The position numbers were made by a program, and so were the translations under genes. Source: Pseudonocardia sp. HH130630-07 (GTDB lineage Bacteria; Actinomycetota; Actinomycetes; Mycobacteriales; Pseudonocardiaceae). Taken from it: 64,000 nt of DNA. This document shows positions 35,960 to 43,743 of the stretch, piece after piece; position 1 is the stretch's first letter; each line of letters starts with the position of its first letter. Where the stretch lies: NCBI RefSeq assembly GCF_001698125.1, contig NZ_CP013854.1, positions 5,642,001-5,706,000 on the forward strand, written 5' to 3'. The notes beneath the pieces were generated by a model. The model was given only the letters and a program-made list of their open reading frames with translations. It had not been told where the DNA came from and did no database searches.

Positions 35960-36963
35960 GCGTGCTGTCCCGGATCTCCGACCGGTGGCCTGCGGCCTGG
36001 CCGCTGCAGCCCCTTCCGGCGCACACCTGGGCCCGCCAGGAACCGACCTACCGGGGCGCCGACCCGAAGCTGATCACCGCCGCGCTGGAACGGGCGCAGG
36101 CCCGGCCGTCCGGGAACTGGTTCGTGCTCGCCGCGAGCCGGGAGATCCGGACCGACCGCCCGTTCGGCACCCGGGTCGCCGGCACCGAACTCGTCGCCTG
36201 GCGCGACGAGCAGGGCCGGGTCCGGGTCGGTCCCGGTGCCTGCCCGCACCTGGGGGCCCCGATGGCGCTCGCCGCCGTGGACTGCGGGGACCTGGTCTGC
36301 CGCTGGCACGGGCTGCGCCTCGGCGCGGACTCCGGGCCCGGCTGGGCGCTGCACCCGGTGCACGACGACGGCGTGCTGGTCTGGGTCCGGCTCGACGGCG
36401 CCGGTGGCGAGACCCCCACCGACGAGCCGGTCGTCCCGCACCGGCCCGCCGGCCCCGTCCTGGACGCGGTGACCACGCTGACCGGCGTCTGCGAACCGGA
36501 GGACATCGTCGCGAACCGGCTGGACCCGTGGCACGGCGCCTGGTTCCACCCGTACTCGTTCCAGCGGCTCGCCGTGGACTCGGCCCCGGCCGTGACCGAC
36601 GTGACCGAGGCCGAGGACCGGTTCCTGGTCACGGTCACCTTCAAGGTGGGTCCGGGCCTGGGTGTCCCGGTGCGGGCGGAGTTCGTGTGCCCGGAGCCCC
36701 GCACGGTCGTCATGCGGATCGTGGAGGGCGAGGGACTGGGGAGCGTCGTGGAGACGCACGCGACCCCCCGCGGCACCGATCGCGACGGGCGCCCGCGCAC
36801 CTCGGTGATCGAGGCCGTCGTCGCCGGGTCCGACCGCACCGGCTTCGCCCTCGCCCAGCGCCTGGCCCCCGCGGTCCGCCCGCTGATGGCCCGCGCCGCG
36901 AACCGCCTGTGGCGCGACGACCTGGACTACGCCGAGCGCCGCTACGAGATGCGCACCCGCTGA
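35956..36963 (+). CDS. Rieske [2Fe-2S] protein with DUF5914
   Basis: The 335-residue protein contains one Rieske cluster site, CPHLGAP (about residue 95) and CRWHG (about 115), giving the C-x-H and C-x-x-H ligands. The C-terminal part is a DUF5914-like region without a recognised mononuclear iron site. Such proteins sit beside CrtU-like enzymes in actinomycetes and may deliver electrons or oxygenate the carotenoid. ATG 35956 overlaps the CrtU stop as ATGA, with GAGGTG upstream. It ends the operon, just before palindromic repeat copy 1. Confidence 0.8.
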   Translation: MSVLSRISDRWPAAWPLQPLPAHTWARQEPTYRGADPKLITAALERAQARPSGNWFVLAASREIRTDRPFGTRVAGTELVAWRDEQGRVRVGPGACPHLGAPMALAAVDCGDLVCRWHGLRLGADSGPGWALHPVHDDGVLVWVRLDGAGGETPTDEPVVPHRPAGPVLDAVTTLTGVCEPEDIVANRLDPWHGAWFHPYSFQRLAVDSAPAVTDVTEAEDRFLVTVTFKVGPGLGVPVRAEFVCPEPRTVVMRIVEGEGLGSVVETHATPRGTDRDGRPRTSVIEAVVAGSDRTGFALAQRLAPAVRPLMARAANRLWRDDLDYAERRYEMRTR

Positions 36964-36994
36964 GGCTGCCTCTCCGCTCCTCCTCCCCCGGTTG

Positions 36995-37043
36995 CACTCA
37001 TGGAGCTTCGGCCTCGTGACACGAGGGCGAAGCTCCATGAGTG
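36995..37043. repeat. Palindromic repeat, copy 1
   Basis: Sixteen-base perfect inverted arms (36995-37010 and 37028-37043, core CATGGAGCTTCG/CGAAGCTCCATG) enclose a second nested palindrome CCTCGTG-A-CACGAGG (37012-37026). About 49 bases are almost wholly self-complementary. It lies between two convergent genes and could act as a bidirectional terminator. The left flank CCGGTTG is shared with copy 2, showing this is a dispersed element and not just a local hairpin. Confidence 0.85.
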
Positions 37044-37068
37044 GCTCGGTGGGTGGGGGTTCCTGTGC

Positions 37069-38469
37069 TCACGCTCCGTGAGTGGGGTGGAGCAGGTACT
37101 CGCGGTCCCGCCAGGCCAGGCGGAGCAGGGTCAGCGCGCTCGCGGACAAGCGGGGGTCGAGACGGTCGACGGCCTCCGCCGTGAACGGCATGTCGGTGCG
37201 TCCGTCCCGGCCGACCACCTGTCCCTCGTCGTTGGTGGCGACGAGGTCGGCGAACAGGCGGTCGAACACGTCGTCGACGACGGCGACGGTCATCTGGATC
37301 GCCCCGAGTTCGAGCGGTTCCAGCACCAGACCGTAGTGCCAGAGCCGGAGACCACCGGCGGCGCGCGCCTGCTCGAAGGAGCGGAACGGTTCGTCGTGGG
37401 CATAGTCGATCCGCCGGGAGGCCGCCCCGTCGTGCTCGGGGTTGCCGAGGAACTCCTCCGAGAACTCCCGCATGATGGTGCGCCACAAGGAGAAGTCGTC
37501 ACGGACATCGGCCGGGTCCACCGACGACGGCTGGAACTCCCCCGCGGGCATCACGTGGCACAGGCCACCGCCGTCGGCGACCTTTCCGCCGTCTCGCTCG
37601 TGCAGCACGAACCGGTGCCGGTCGCCCGTGCGGTCCCGGCGGACGGTCAGCGTGCTGATCCCGGGTGACATCAGCAGCCGTGACGGGTCGAACGGATCCC
37701 GTACCGCCGTGCGCAGGGGCAGCGCGTCCCACGTCGGCACCGAACGGTCCGACGCCAGCCACGCCGCCTTGAACTCGTGCGCCAGCGCCTGCTTGAGGTC
37801 GAACGCCTCGAAGAACGTCGTGGTCCCGAACTCCAGTTCCAGACCGTCGCCGGTCCGCACGTCGAGCAGGCGGTAGCTCAGCCGGTTCTCCAGCAGGCGC
37901 GGGCGGACGAGATCACGGACCGCCCGGCTGTACCCGGCGTACGGCTCGCCCCGGTCGGTCAGCGGCAGGACGTGCTCCACCGATCCCGGCAGCCGGAACG
38001 GCCGTTGCCCGCCGGACCACGACAGTCGTACCGAGTCAAGGGGAACCGGCCGGTCGAGCAGCCACCCCGGACCGGCGAGGACGTGACCGCCGGGTGCCCG
38101 CCGGGACTCCGGATAGAGCCACGCGGCCAGTTCCGTCAGCTCGCGGCCGCGCACGCCCAGCGCGTTCCGGACATCGAGCCACTGCTGCCGGCTGCGCCGG
38201 ACCCGTGCGGCCGTACCCGGGGGCATCGCAGGTGGGGCCGGACTCGGGAGGACGGGATTCACGAGGTCGTCGAGTTCGGCCAGGGACACCCGCAGGGTCG
38301 TGGCGAGAGCCGGCCGTTGCCAGGGTTGCGGGGCCTGGGCTCCGCGTTCCCACCGGCCGACGGTTCCACGGTCCACCCCCAGCCGTTCGGCGAGGCCCTC
38401 CTGCGTGAAGCCCGCGGCCAGGCGGTGCGCGGCGAGCGGACTCAGCGCGCCGGGCGTCGGTTCGGCCAT
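37069..38469 (-). CDS. XRE-family HTH protein with C-terminal Nudix-like domain
   Basis: The 466-residue protein starts with an XRE helix-turn-helix (AHRLAAGFTQEGLAERLGVD, then TVGRWERG). A central region follows with no recognised motif, and then a late segment MREFSEEFLGNPEH preceded by AGEFQP that resembles a Nudix box (RExxEExG). The combination suggests a regulator that senses a nucleotide-type ligand; hydrolysis is unproven because the box is incomplete. ATG 38469 follows TACGCT by six bases (leaderless). It is bracketed by copies 1 and 2 of the palindromic repeat. Confidence 0.75.
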   Translation of the reverse strand: MAEPTPGALSPLAAHRLAAGFTQEGLAERLGVDRGTVGRWERGAQAPQPWQRPALATTLRVSLAELDDLVNPVLPSPAPPAMPPGTAARVRRSRQQWLDVRNALGVRGRELTELAAWLYPESRRAPGGHVLAGPGWLLDRPVPLDSVRLSWSGGQRPFRLPGSVEHVLPLTDRGEPYAGYSRAVRDLVRPRLLENRLSYRLLDVRTGDGLELEFGTTTFFEAFDLKQALAHEFKAAWLASDRSVPTWDALPLRTAVRDPFDPSRLLMSPGISTLTVRRDRTGDRHRFVLHERDGGKVADGGGLCHVMPAGEFQPSSVDPADVRDDFSLWRTIMREFSEEFLGNPEHDGAASRRIDYAHDEPFRSFEQARAAGGLRLWHYGLVLEPLELGAIQMTVAVVDDVFDRLFADLVATNDEGQVVGRDGRTDMPFTAEAVDRLDPRLSASALTLLRLAWRDREYLLHPTHGA

Positions 38470-38475
38470 CGCCGC

Positions 38476-38481
38476 AGCGTA
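38476..38481 (-). promoter_or_regulatory. -10 element of a probable leaderless promoter (XRE-Nudix gene)
   Basis: On the minus strand TACGCT is placed six bases before ATG 38469. It is the same hexamer and spacing as upstream of the OhrR gene. Confidence 0.45.
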
Positions 38482-38736
38482 TCGAGTGGTCGGGACCGGA
38501 ATTCTCCCGACACGAGCTGCGCGGCACCGGCCTTCGTCGGGCACGGCGTGCAGACGTGCCGACGCCCCGTGAATGCCGCATTCCCGCCCCGCCGGCGCCC
38601 TGGTCGTCGTCACTCACCGGCGCTTGACTCGGACGACAGAGACGAGTCACCTCGGCCGGGAGGAACGGTGGATCGATGGCGCATTCACCCGCCTGTCGGC
38701 ACTCCTCTTCCGCCGTTCGCGCCCCTCTCCCCGGTT
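38482..38736. other. Intergenic stretch without a gene
   Basis: Between the XRE-Nudix promoter and repeat copy 2 I see no credible coding frame. The sequence is slightly less GC-rich than its surroundings and presumably holds upstream regulatory DNA of the XRE-Nudix gene. Confidence 0.5.
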
Positions 38737-38787
38737 GCACTCATGGAGCTTCGGCCTCGTGTCACCGGGCCGAAGCTCCATGAGTGC
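38737..38787. repeat. Palindromic repeat, copy 2
   Basis: Eighteen-base perfect inverted arms (38737-38754 and 38770-38787) share the core of copy 1 (CATGGAGCTTCG). The 15-base centre CCTCGTGTCACCGGG has diverged from copy 1. Beyond the right arm, GAATAACCG preserves an imperfect mirror of the left flank CGGTTG, so the original element was probably longer. It lies just past the stop of the AraC gene. Confidence 0.85.
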
Positions 38788-38810
38788 GAATAACCGAGGA
38801 GGGCACTGGA

Positions 38811-39851
38811 CTAAAGCTCCATGAGTGGGGTGTCGGCGGGGGGCGGGCCGGCGCGGCGGACGACCCGGGGCGGGGCGCCGAACCAGCGACGGGCGGCGCG
38901 GGTCAGGGCGGACTGCTCGGCCAGGCCGATCATCGCCGCCACTTGGCTGAAGGGCAGGTCGGTCCGGGTGATGAGGCGTTCGGCGGTCTCCCGGCGGACG
39001 TCGTCGACGATCAGCTCGAACGTCGTCCGCTCGGCCGCGAGATGACGCTGCAGGGTCCGCGGGTGCACCCGTAGCAGGTCGGCCACCGTCCCGATCCGGA
39101 CCGGGCCGCCACCCAGCGAGCGCTCGACGGCGGTCCGGACCCGGTCGGTGATCCGCCGGTCCGGGCGGTCGAAATGGGTCTCCAGGTACTCGATCGCGAT
39201 GTCGCGCACCGTGCGGTCGCCGTCCAGCGGACGGCGCACGAGGTCCGCCGGGACCCGCAGCACGGCGGCGGGCCGGTCGAAGCGGACCTCCGCGCCGAAG
39301 AAGTCCCGGTAGCGCTGCTCGGGCGCCAGTGCCGGGTGCGGAAGGTGCACCGACCGCAGGCCGTAGCCGCCGTCGGCGAGCAGGCCGACGATCCGGTGCA
39401 GCACCCCGACGCCGAGGTCGGCCACGTGCACCGGCAACCGCTCGGTGCTGCCGTACTCGATCCCGGTCACCCCCGCGACCCGTTCGGGGTCCGGCACCGG
39501 GCCGACGCGCAGCGCGGGACTGTGCACGTAGAGGTACCTGGACGCACAGTCGAGGGCCGCGCCGAGGGTCGGCGAGTTCTGCACGGCGACGGCCAGCGGG
39601 CCGAGGATCTCCGGCCCCTGGCGCTCGGCCAGGCGCAGCCCCAGGTCGGGGCACTCCAGCTCGAGGGCGGCGGTCTCCAGTACCAGCGCCACCGACCGGG
39701 TCGGGACCAGCGCGTCGGGGTCGGCGCCGTCGACGGCCTCGACGGCGATCCGGAACCGCGCGAGCATCCCCGGGCCGTCCCCGCCGAGCTGGTCGACGAG
39801 TTCGGGCAGGCCGCGCAGCGCTCTCGCCCGGGTGAGTGATCCCGTCCCCAT
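38811..39851 (-). CDS. AraC-family regulator (VirS/OruR-like)
   Basis: The 346-residue regulator has an N-terminal ligand domain of the arabinose-binding/OruR type (PDLGLRLAERQGPEILGPLA) and a C-terminal double HTH (GTVADLLRVHPRTLQRHLAA, then PFSQVAAMIGLAEQSALTRA). It is divergent from a monooxygenase-SDR-hydrolase operon, the same arrangement as virS and mymA in Mycobacterium. Two direct repeats of GGTYAAGT sit between them. The last codons and stop (PLMEL-stop) come from a half copy of the palindromic repeat. ATG 39851 is the natural start. Confidence 0.88.
   Translation of the reverse strand: MGTGSLTRARALRGLPELVDQLGGDGPGMLARFRIAVEAVDGADPDALVPTRSVALVLETAALELECPDLGLRLAERQGPEILGPLAVAVQNSPTLGAALDCASRYLYVHSPALRVGPVPDPERVAGVTGIEYGSTERLPVHVADLGVGVLHRIVGLLADGGYGLRSVHLPHPALAPEQRYRDFFGAEVRFDRPAAVLRVPADLVRRPLDGDRTVRDIAIEYLETHFDRPDRRITDRVRTAVERSLGGGPVRIGTVADLLRVHPRTLQRHLAAERTTFELIVDDVRRETAERLITRTDLPFSQVAAMIGLAEQSALTRAARRWFGAPPRVVRRAGPPPADTPLMEL
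38814..38827. repeat. Half copy of the palindromic repeat at the AraC stop
   Basis: AAGCTCCATGAGTG repeats one arm of the neighbouring palindromes. On the minus strand it encodes the last residues (MEL) of the AraC protein, with the TAG stop right after. It appears that part of the element was captured into the coding sequence. Confidence 0.7.
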
Positions 39852-39860
39852 GTCGTGTCA

Positions 39861-39889
39861 GGTTAAGTAGTTGTCGCGCGAGGTCAAGT
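39861..39889. promoter_or_regulatory. Direct-repeat operator candidate for the AraC regulator
   Basis: GGTTAAGT (39861-39868) and GGTCAAGT (39882-39889) are direct repeats 21 bases apart, that is two helical turns. This is the expected geometry for an AraC-family dimer, and they lie in the 119-base gap between the divergent AraC and monooxygenase genes. Confidence 0.55.
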
Positions 39890-39970
39890 TACCGGCGGTA
39901 GGTTTCCGGCACACTCGGTTCTGGCGCACCCCGTCACCGCAGACCACGCCCAGATCAGGAGGCCGCCGGA

Positions 39971-41575
39971 ATGACGCAGCCCACCGCGACGCCCGGCTCC
40001 GGCGACACCGCCGCAGCCGAGCACCACGACGTGATCATCATCGGCGCCGGCCTCTCCGGGATCGGTGCCGCCTGCCGGCTCCGGCAGGACCTGCCCGGCA
40101 CCGACTACGCGATCCTGGAGGGCCGGGAGGACCTGGGCGGGACCTGGGACCTGTTCCGCTACCCCGGTATCCGCTCGGACTCGGACATGTTCACCCTCGC
40201 CTACCCGTTCCGGCCCTGGCGCGAGCGCAAGTCCATCGCCGACGGGGCCGACATCCACCGCTACATCCGCGAGACCGCGCAGGAGTACGGCGTGACCGAG
40301 CGCATCCGCTTCGGTACCCGGGTGCTCGGCGCCTCCTGGGACTCCTCCACCGCCCGCTGGACGGTCGAGACCAGCACCGCCGCCGGCCCCCGCCGCTACA
40401 CCTGCTCGTTCCTGTCCGTGTGCTCGGGCTACTACGACTACGAGCGGGGCTACCAGCCGGAGTTCCCGGGCCGCGAGGACTTCACCGGCACCTGGGTGCA
40501 CCCGCAGTTCTGGCCGTCCGACCTCGACGTCGCCGGCCGCCGGGTCGTCGTGATCGGGTCCGGGGCCACCGCCGTCACCCTGGTCCCGGCGCTGGCCGCG
40601 ACGGCCGCGCACGTGACGATGCTGCAGCGCTCGCCGTCCTACCTCACCGTGCTGCCCAGCAGCGACCCGGTGGCCGACCGGCTGCGGCGGTTCCTGCCCG
40701 CCCGGCTCGCGCACCGGATCCTGCGCCTGCAGTACGTCACCCTGACCCAGGCGTTCTACCAGCTGGCCCGGCGCCGGCCGGAGCGCGTCAAGAAGGTCCT
40801 GCGCGGGCTGGCCCTGAAGTTCCTGCGCGACGAGTCCTACGTGGACCAGCACTTCACGCCGTCCTACGAGCCGTGGGACCAGCGACTCTGCGTGATCCCG
40901 GAGGGCGACTTCTTCCGGGCGATCAAGCGGGGCACCGCGTCGGTCGTGACCGACCACATCGACCGGATCACCGCGACCGGGGTCCGGCTGCGGTCCGGCG
41001 AGGAGCTGCCGGCCGACGTCATCGTCTCCGCCACGGGGCTGTCGCTGCAGCCGCTGGGCGGGATCACCATCCACGTCGACGGCGAGCAGGTCGACATCGG
41101 CAAGACGGTGACCTACCGCGGCCTGATGCTCTCCGGCGTGCCCAACCTCGCGTTCTGCATCGGCTACGTGAACGCGTCCTGGACCCTGCGGGCCGATCTC
41201 GTCGCCCGCTACGTGCCGCGGCTGCTGCGGTACATGCGGCGCAAGCAGATCGCCGTCGCCACCCCGGCTCCGACCGCCTCGCCGGACCGCCCCCTGCTGG
41301 ACCTGCAGTCCGGCTACGTCAAGCGCTCCGAGCACCTGTTCCCCCGCCAGGGGCGCCGCGACCCGTGGCGGCTGCGGCAGAACTACTTCCTCGACGCGAT
41401 CGGGCTCGGCCGCTCCGACCTGTCCACCGACATGCTGTTCACCCCGGCGTCCGCCGTCGGCAGCCGGGCGGCCCGGGTCGTCTCCCCCAGCGCCGCCGGG
41501 ATCGCCGCCGATCCCCCCGCCACCACCGGCGCGACCGTCCGGTCCGCCACCGCCGAGCAGGAGGCCGCGCTGTGA
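39971..41575 (+). CDS. EthA/MymA-like flavin-dependent (Baeyer-Villiger) monooxygenase
   Basis: The 534-residue FAD- and NADPH-binding monooxygenase has two dinucleotide folds (VIIIGAGLSGIGAACRL near 18 and VVVIGSGATAVTLV near 190). The Baeyer-Villiger fingerprint F-x-G-x3-H-x3-W-P appears as FTGTWVHPQFWP (about 171-182), and GGTWDLFRYPGIRSDSDM matches EthA and MymA. It should insert oxygen into ketones or oxidise sulfur compounds. ATG 39971 follows GGAGG. It heads a three-gene coupled operon with an SDR and a hydrolase. Confidence 0.88.
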   Translation: MTQPTATPGSGDTAAAEHHDVIIIGAGLSGIGAACRLRQDLPGTDYAILEGREDLGGTWDLFRYPGIRSDSDMFTLAYPFRPWRERKSIADGADIHRYIRETAQEYGVTERIRFGTRVLGASWDSSTARWTVETSTAAGPRRYTCSFLSVCSGYYDYERGYQPEFPGREDFTGTWVHPQFWPSDLDVAGRRVVVIGSGATAVTLVPALAATAAHVTMLQRSPSYLTVLPSSDPVADRLRRFLPARLAHRILRLQYVTLTQAFYQLARRRPERVKKVLRGLALKFLRDESYVDQHFTPSYEPWDQRLCVIPEGDFFRAIKRGTASVVTDHIDRITATGVRLRSGEELPADVIVSATGLSLQPLGGITIHVDGEQVDIGKTVTYRGLMLSGVPNLAFCIGYVNASWTLRADLVARYVPRLLRYMRRKQIAVATPAPTASPDRPLLDLQSGYVKRSEHLFPRQGRRDPWRLRQNYFLDAIGLGRSDLSTDMLFTPASAVGSRAARVVSPSAAGIAADPPATTGATVRSATAEQEAAL

Positions 41576-42456
41576 GCCGCACCGGGAGCCGCCGTTCCCC
41601 GTTCCGTTTCGCCGAGGGCACCGCCGTCGTCACCGGGGCCGCCGGTGGCATGGGCGAGCACGTGGCCCGCCAGCTCGCCGAGCGCGGCAGCGACCTCGTG
41701 CTCGTCGACCGCGACGGGGACCGGCTCGAGACCGTCGCCGGGCAGATCCGGGCCGCGCACCCGGGCCGGACGGTGACCACGGAGACGGTCGACCTCGCCG
41801 ACCTCGGCGCCGTCGACGCGCTCGCCGGGCGGGTACTCGCCGCACGCCCGGAGATCCGGCTGCTGGTCAACAACGCCGGGGTCGCGCTCGGCGGTGACTT
41901 CGCCCGGCTGACCATGGAGGAGTTCGACTGGGTGATGGCGATCAACTTCCACGCCCCGGTCCGGCTCACCCACGCCCTGCTGCCGGCGCTCACCGCCCGG
42001 CCCGGCGCGCACGTCGTCAACATGTCGAGCCTGTTCGGGCTGATCGCGCCGCCGGGCCAGGCGGCCTACTCGTCCTCGAAGTTCGCGCTGCGCGGCTTCT
42101 CCGAGGTGCTGCGTGCCGAGCTGGCCCGGGTCGGCGCCGGGGTGACGACCGTGCACCCGGGGGGCATCCGGACCGGGATCGCCTCCTCGGCGCGGGTCGG
42201 GGTCAACATGTCGGCCGAGGAGGCGGAGCGCGGCAAGCGCGACTTCGAGAAGCTCCTGACCTTCCCCGCCGAACGGGCCGCGGCGATGATCGTCGACGCG
42301 GTCGAGAAGCGCAGGCCGCGGTTGCTGATCGGGGTCAGTGCCCTGCTGCCGGACCTGCTCGCCCGGGTCGCCCCGGTCCGCGGGCCGGCGTTGCTCGCGT
42401 CGGTGCTCGGGTCGGCCCGCCGGCGCACCGGCGCCACCGCGGCGGGTGCCCGGTGA
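41572..42456 (+). CDS. Short-chain dehydrogenase/reductase (SadH-like)
   Basis: The 294-residue classical SDR has the cofactor motif VTGAAGGMGEHVA, NNAGVA, the catalytic Ser in NMSSLFGLI, and YSSSKFALRGF with the YxxxK pair. It would interconvert an alcohol and a ketone, which is the substrate class of the preceding monooxygenase. GTG 41572 overlaps the monooxygenase stop as GTGA, with AGGAGG upstream. The C-terminal part is longer than minimal SDRs, as in mycobacterial SadH. Confidence 0.88.
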   Translation: MSRTGSRRSPFRFAEGTAVVTGAAGGMGEHVARQLAERGSDLVLVDRDGDRLETVAGQIRAAHPGRTVTTETVDLADLGAVDALAGRVLAARPEIRLLVNNAGVALGGDFARLTMEEFDWVMAINFHAPVRLTHALLPALTARPGAHVVNMSSLFGLIAPPGQAAYSSSKFALRGFSEVLRAELARVGAGVTTVHPGGIRTGIASSARVGVNMSAEEAERGKRDFEKLLTFPAERAAAMIVDAVEKRRPRLLIGVSALLPDLLARVAPVRGPALLASVLGSARRRTGATAAGAR

Positions 42457-43349
42457 CCGGCACGCTGCCGCCCACCCGGTTCGTCGACGTCCGCGGGACC
42501 CGGATCCGGGTCCGGGAGTCCGGCCCGCCCACCGGCGAGCCGGTGCTGCTCCTGCACGGCATCGGCCGTTGCCTGGAGGACTGGGACGACCAGCACGCCC
42601 TGCTGGCGCAGCACCGGGTCGTCGCCGCCGATCTCGCCGGGTTCGGGTACTCCGACCGGCTCCCCGGCCGGGCCACCCTGGAACGGCTGGCCGACGCCGC
42701 CGTCGCCACCCTGGACGCGCTCGGTGAGACCCGCCCCGTGCACGTCATGGGCAACTCGCTCGGCGGTGCGGTCGCGCTGCTGGCGTCGGTACGGCACCCG
42801 GACCGGGTGGCGACGCTGGTCCTGGCCGATCCGGCCGGGTTCGGCGCCGAGGTCACGCCCGCTCTGCGGGTGCTCGGAGTGCCGCTGCTGGGCCGGTTCC
42901 TGCTGAGCCGGTTCGACGAGCGCGCGTCCCGCCGGACCGAGCGCTCACTGTTCGTCGACGGCGCGCTGGTCACCGACGAACGGGTCCGGCGCGGGCTGGA
43001 GATCGGCAGGCGCCCGGAGTTCGCCCGGACGTTCCTGGACATCGCCACCGAGCTGGGCACGTTCCGCGGGATCCGGCCGGGCTGGCGCCGGGCGCTGCTC
43101 GCCGCCGCCGCACGGGCGCCGAAGCCGACGCTGGTCGTGTGGGGCGAGCGGGACCTGATCCTGCCCGCCGCACACCTGCGGGCCGCGGCGCGGGCGCTGC
43201 CGCACGTCACCACGCACGTCTTCGGGCGGGTCGGGCACATGCCGCAGATCGAGGTACCGGAGCGGTTCGCCGCGCTCGCGACCGCGCACGTCGCTCAGGC
43301 GCCCCGGCGGACCAGCATCTCCAGCGAGACCCGGGCCGGGACCGCGTAG
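42453..43349 (+). CDS. Alpha/beta-fold hydrolase
   Basis: The 298-residue hydrolase has the oxyanion motif LLLHGIGRCLEDW, the nucleophile elbow GNSLGGA (Ser near 100), the acid in WGERDLILP and the catalytic His in GRVGHMPQIE. Paired with a Baeyer-Villiger enzyme it could hydrolyse the resulting ester or lactone. GTG 42453 overlaps the SDR stop as GTGA. The 3' end overlaps the convergent SRPBCC gene by 55 bases. Confidence 0.88.
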   Translation: MTGTLPPTRFVDVRGTRIRVRESGPPTGEPVLLLHGIGRCLEDWDDQHALLAQHRVVAADLAGFGYSDRLPGRATLERLADAAVATLDALGETRPVHVMGNSLGGAVALLASVRHPDRVATLVLADPAGFGAEVTPALRVLGVPLLGRFLLSRFDERASRRTERSLFVDGALVTDERVRRGLEIGRRPEFARTFLDIATELGTFRGIRPGWRRALLAAAARAPKPTLVVWGERDLILPAAHLRAAARALPHVTTHVFGRVGHMPQIEVPERFAALATAHVAQAPRRTSISSETRAGTA

Positions 43350-43684
43350 GGCAGCACCACGGGCGGCGGCCCGTCGACGACCAGCCAGGTGCGGGTCCCG
43401 CCGCCCGCGGACCGCACGCCGTGGTCGAGGGACAGCCGGACCGGCCCGAGGGCGACGTCCCACGACCAGGTCCGGGCCCCGGCGTCCACGGCGGTCACCG
43501 CGAACGTCGCCGCGACGCCCAGCGGGCCGCGGACCCGGCCGGTGCTCCCGGGCCGGATCCGCGGGTCGGAGCACTCGACGCCGGTGATGTAGGGCGCCCA
43601 CCCGGACCACCGTGCGGGATCGGCGTAGCGCTCCCACACCTCGTCGGCGGGGCACGGTCCGCGGGCGTGCAGCGTGAGGCGCAT
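43295..43684 (-). CDS. SRPBCC-family protein
   Basis: The 129-residue protein has the START/Bet v 1-like pattern seen in polyketide cyclase/dehydrase-type SRPBCC members: HARGPCPADEVWERYADPARW at the N-terminus, WAPYITGVE, and an alternating beta-strand body. It would bind a hydrophobic ligand in a deep cavity, perhaps a product of the adjacent operon. It is transcribed against the hydrolase gene. ATG 43684 is preceded by GAGGGTCGGG. Confidence 0.75.
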   Translation of the reverse strand: MRLTLHARGPCPADEVWERYADPARWSGWAPYITGVECSDPRIRPGSTGRVRGPLGVAATFAVTAVDAGARTWSWDVALGPVRLSLDHGVRSAGGGTRTWLVVDGPPPVVLPYAVPARVSLEMLVRRGA

Positions 43685-43730
43685 GTCCCGACCCTCGCCG
43701 GGCCGTCGCGCGGGCGCCGGGCGATGCCCG

Positions 43731-43736
43731 TAATGT
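43731..43736 (+). promoter_or_regulatory. -10 element of a probable leaderless promoter (sugar dehydrogenase)
   Basis: TAATGT is followed by seven bases and ATG 43744, and there is no Shine-Dalgarno sequence. It is one of the best TANNNT matches in the window. Confidence 0.5.
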
Positions 43737-43743
43737 CCCGCTC

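Noticed and set aside
36995..37043. Ordinary transcription terminator only
   Set aside because: The same sequence, including outer flank, recurs at 38737-38787 and partly at 38814-38827, so it is a repeat family even if it also terminates transcription.
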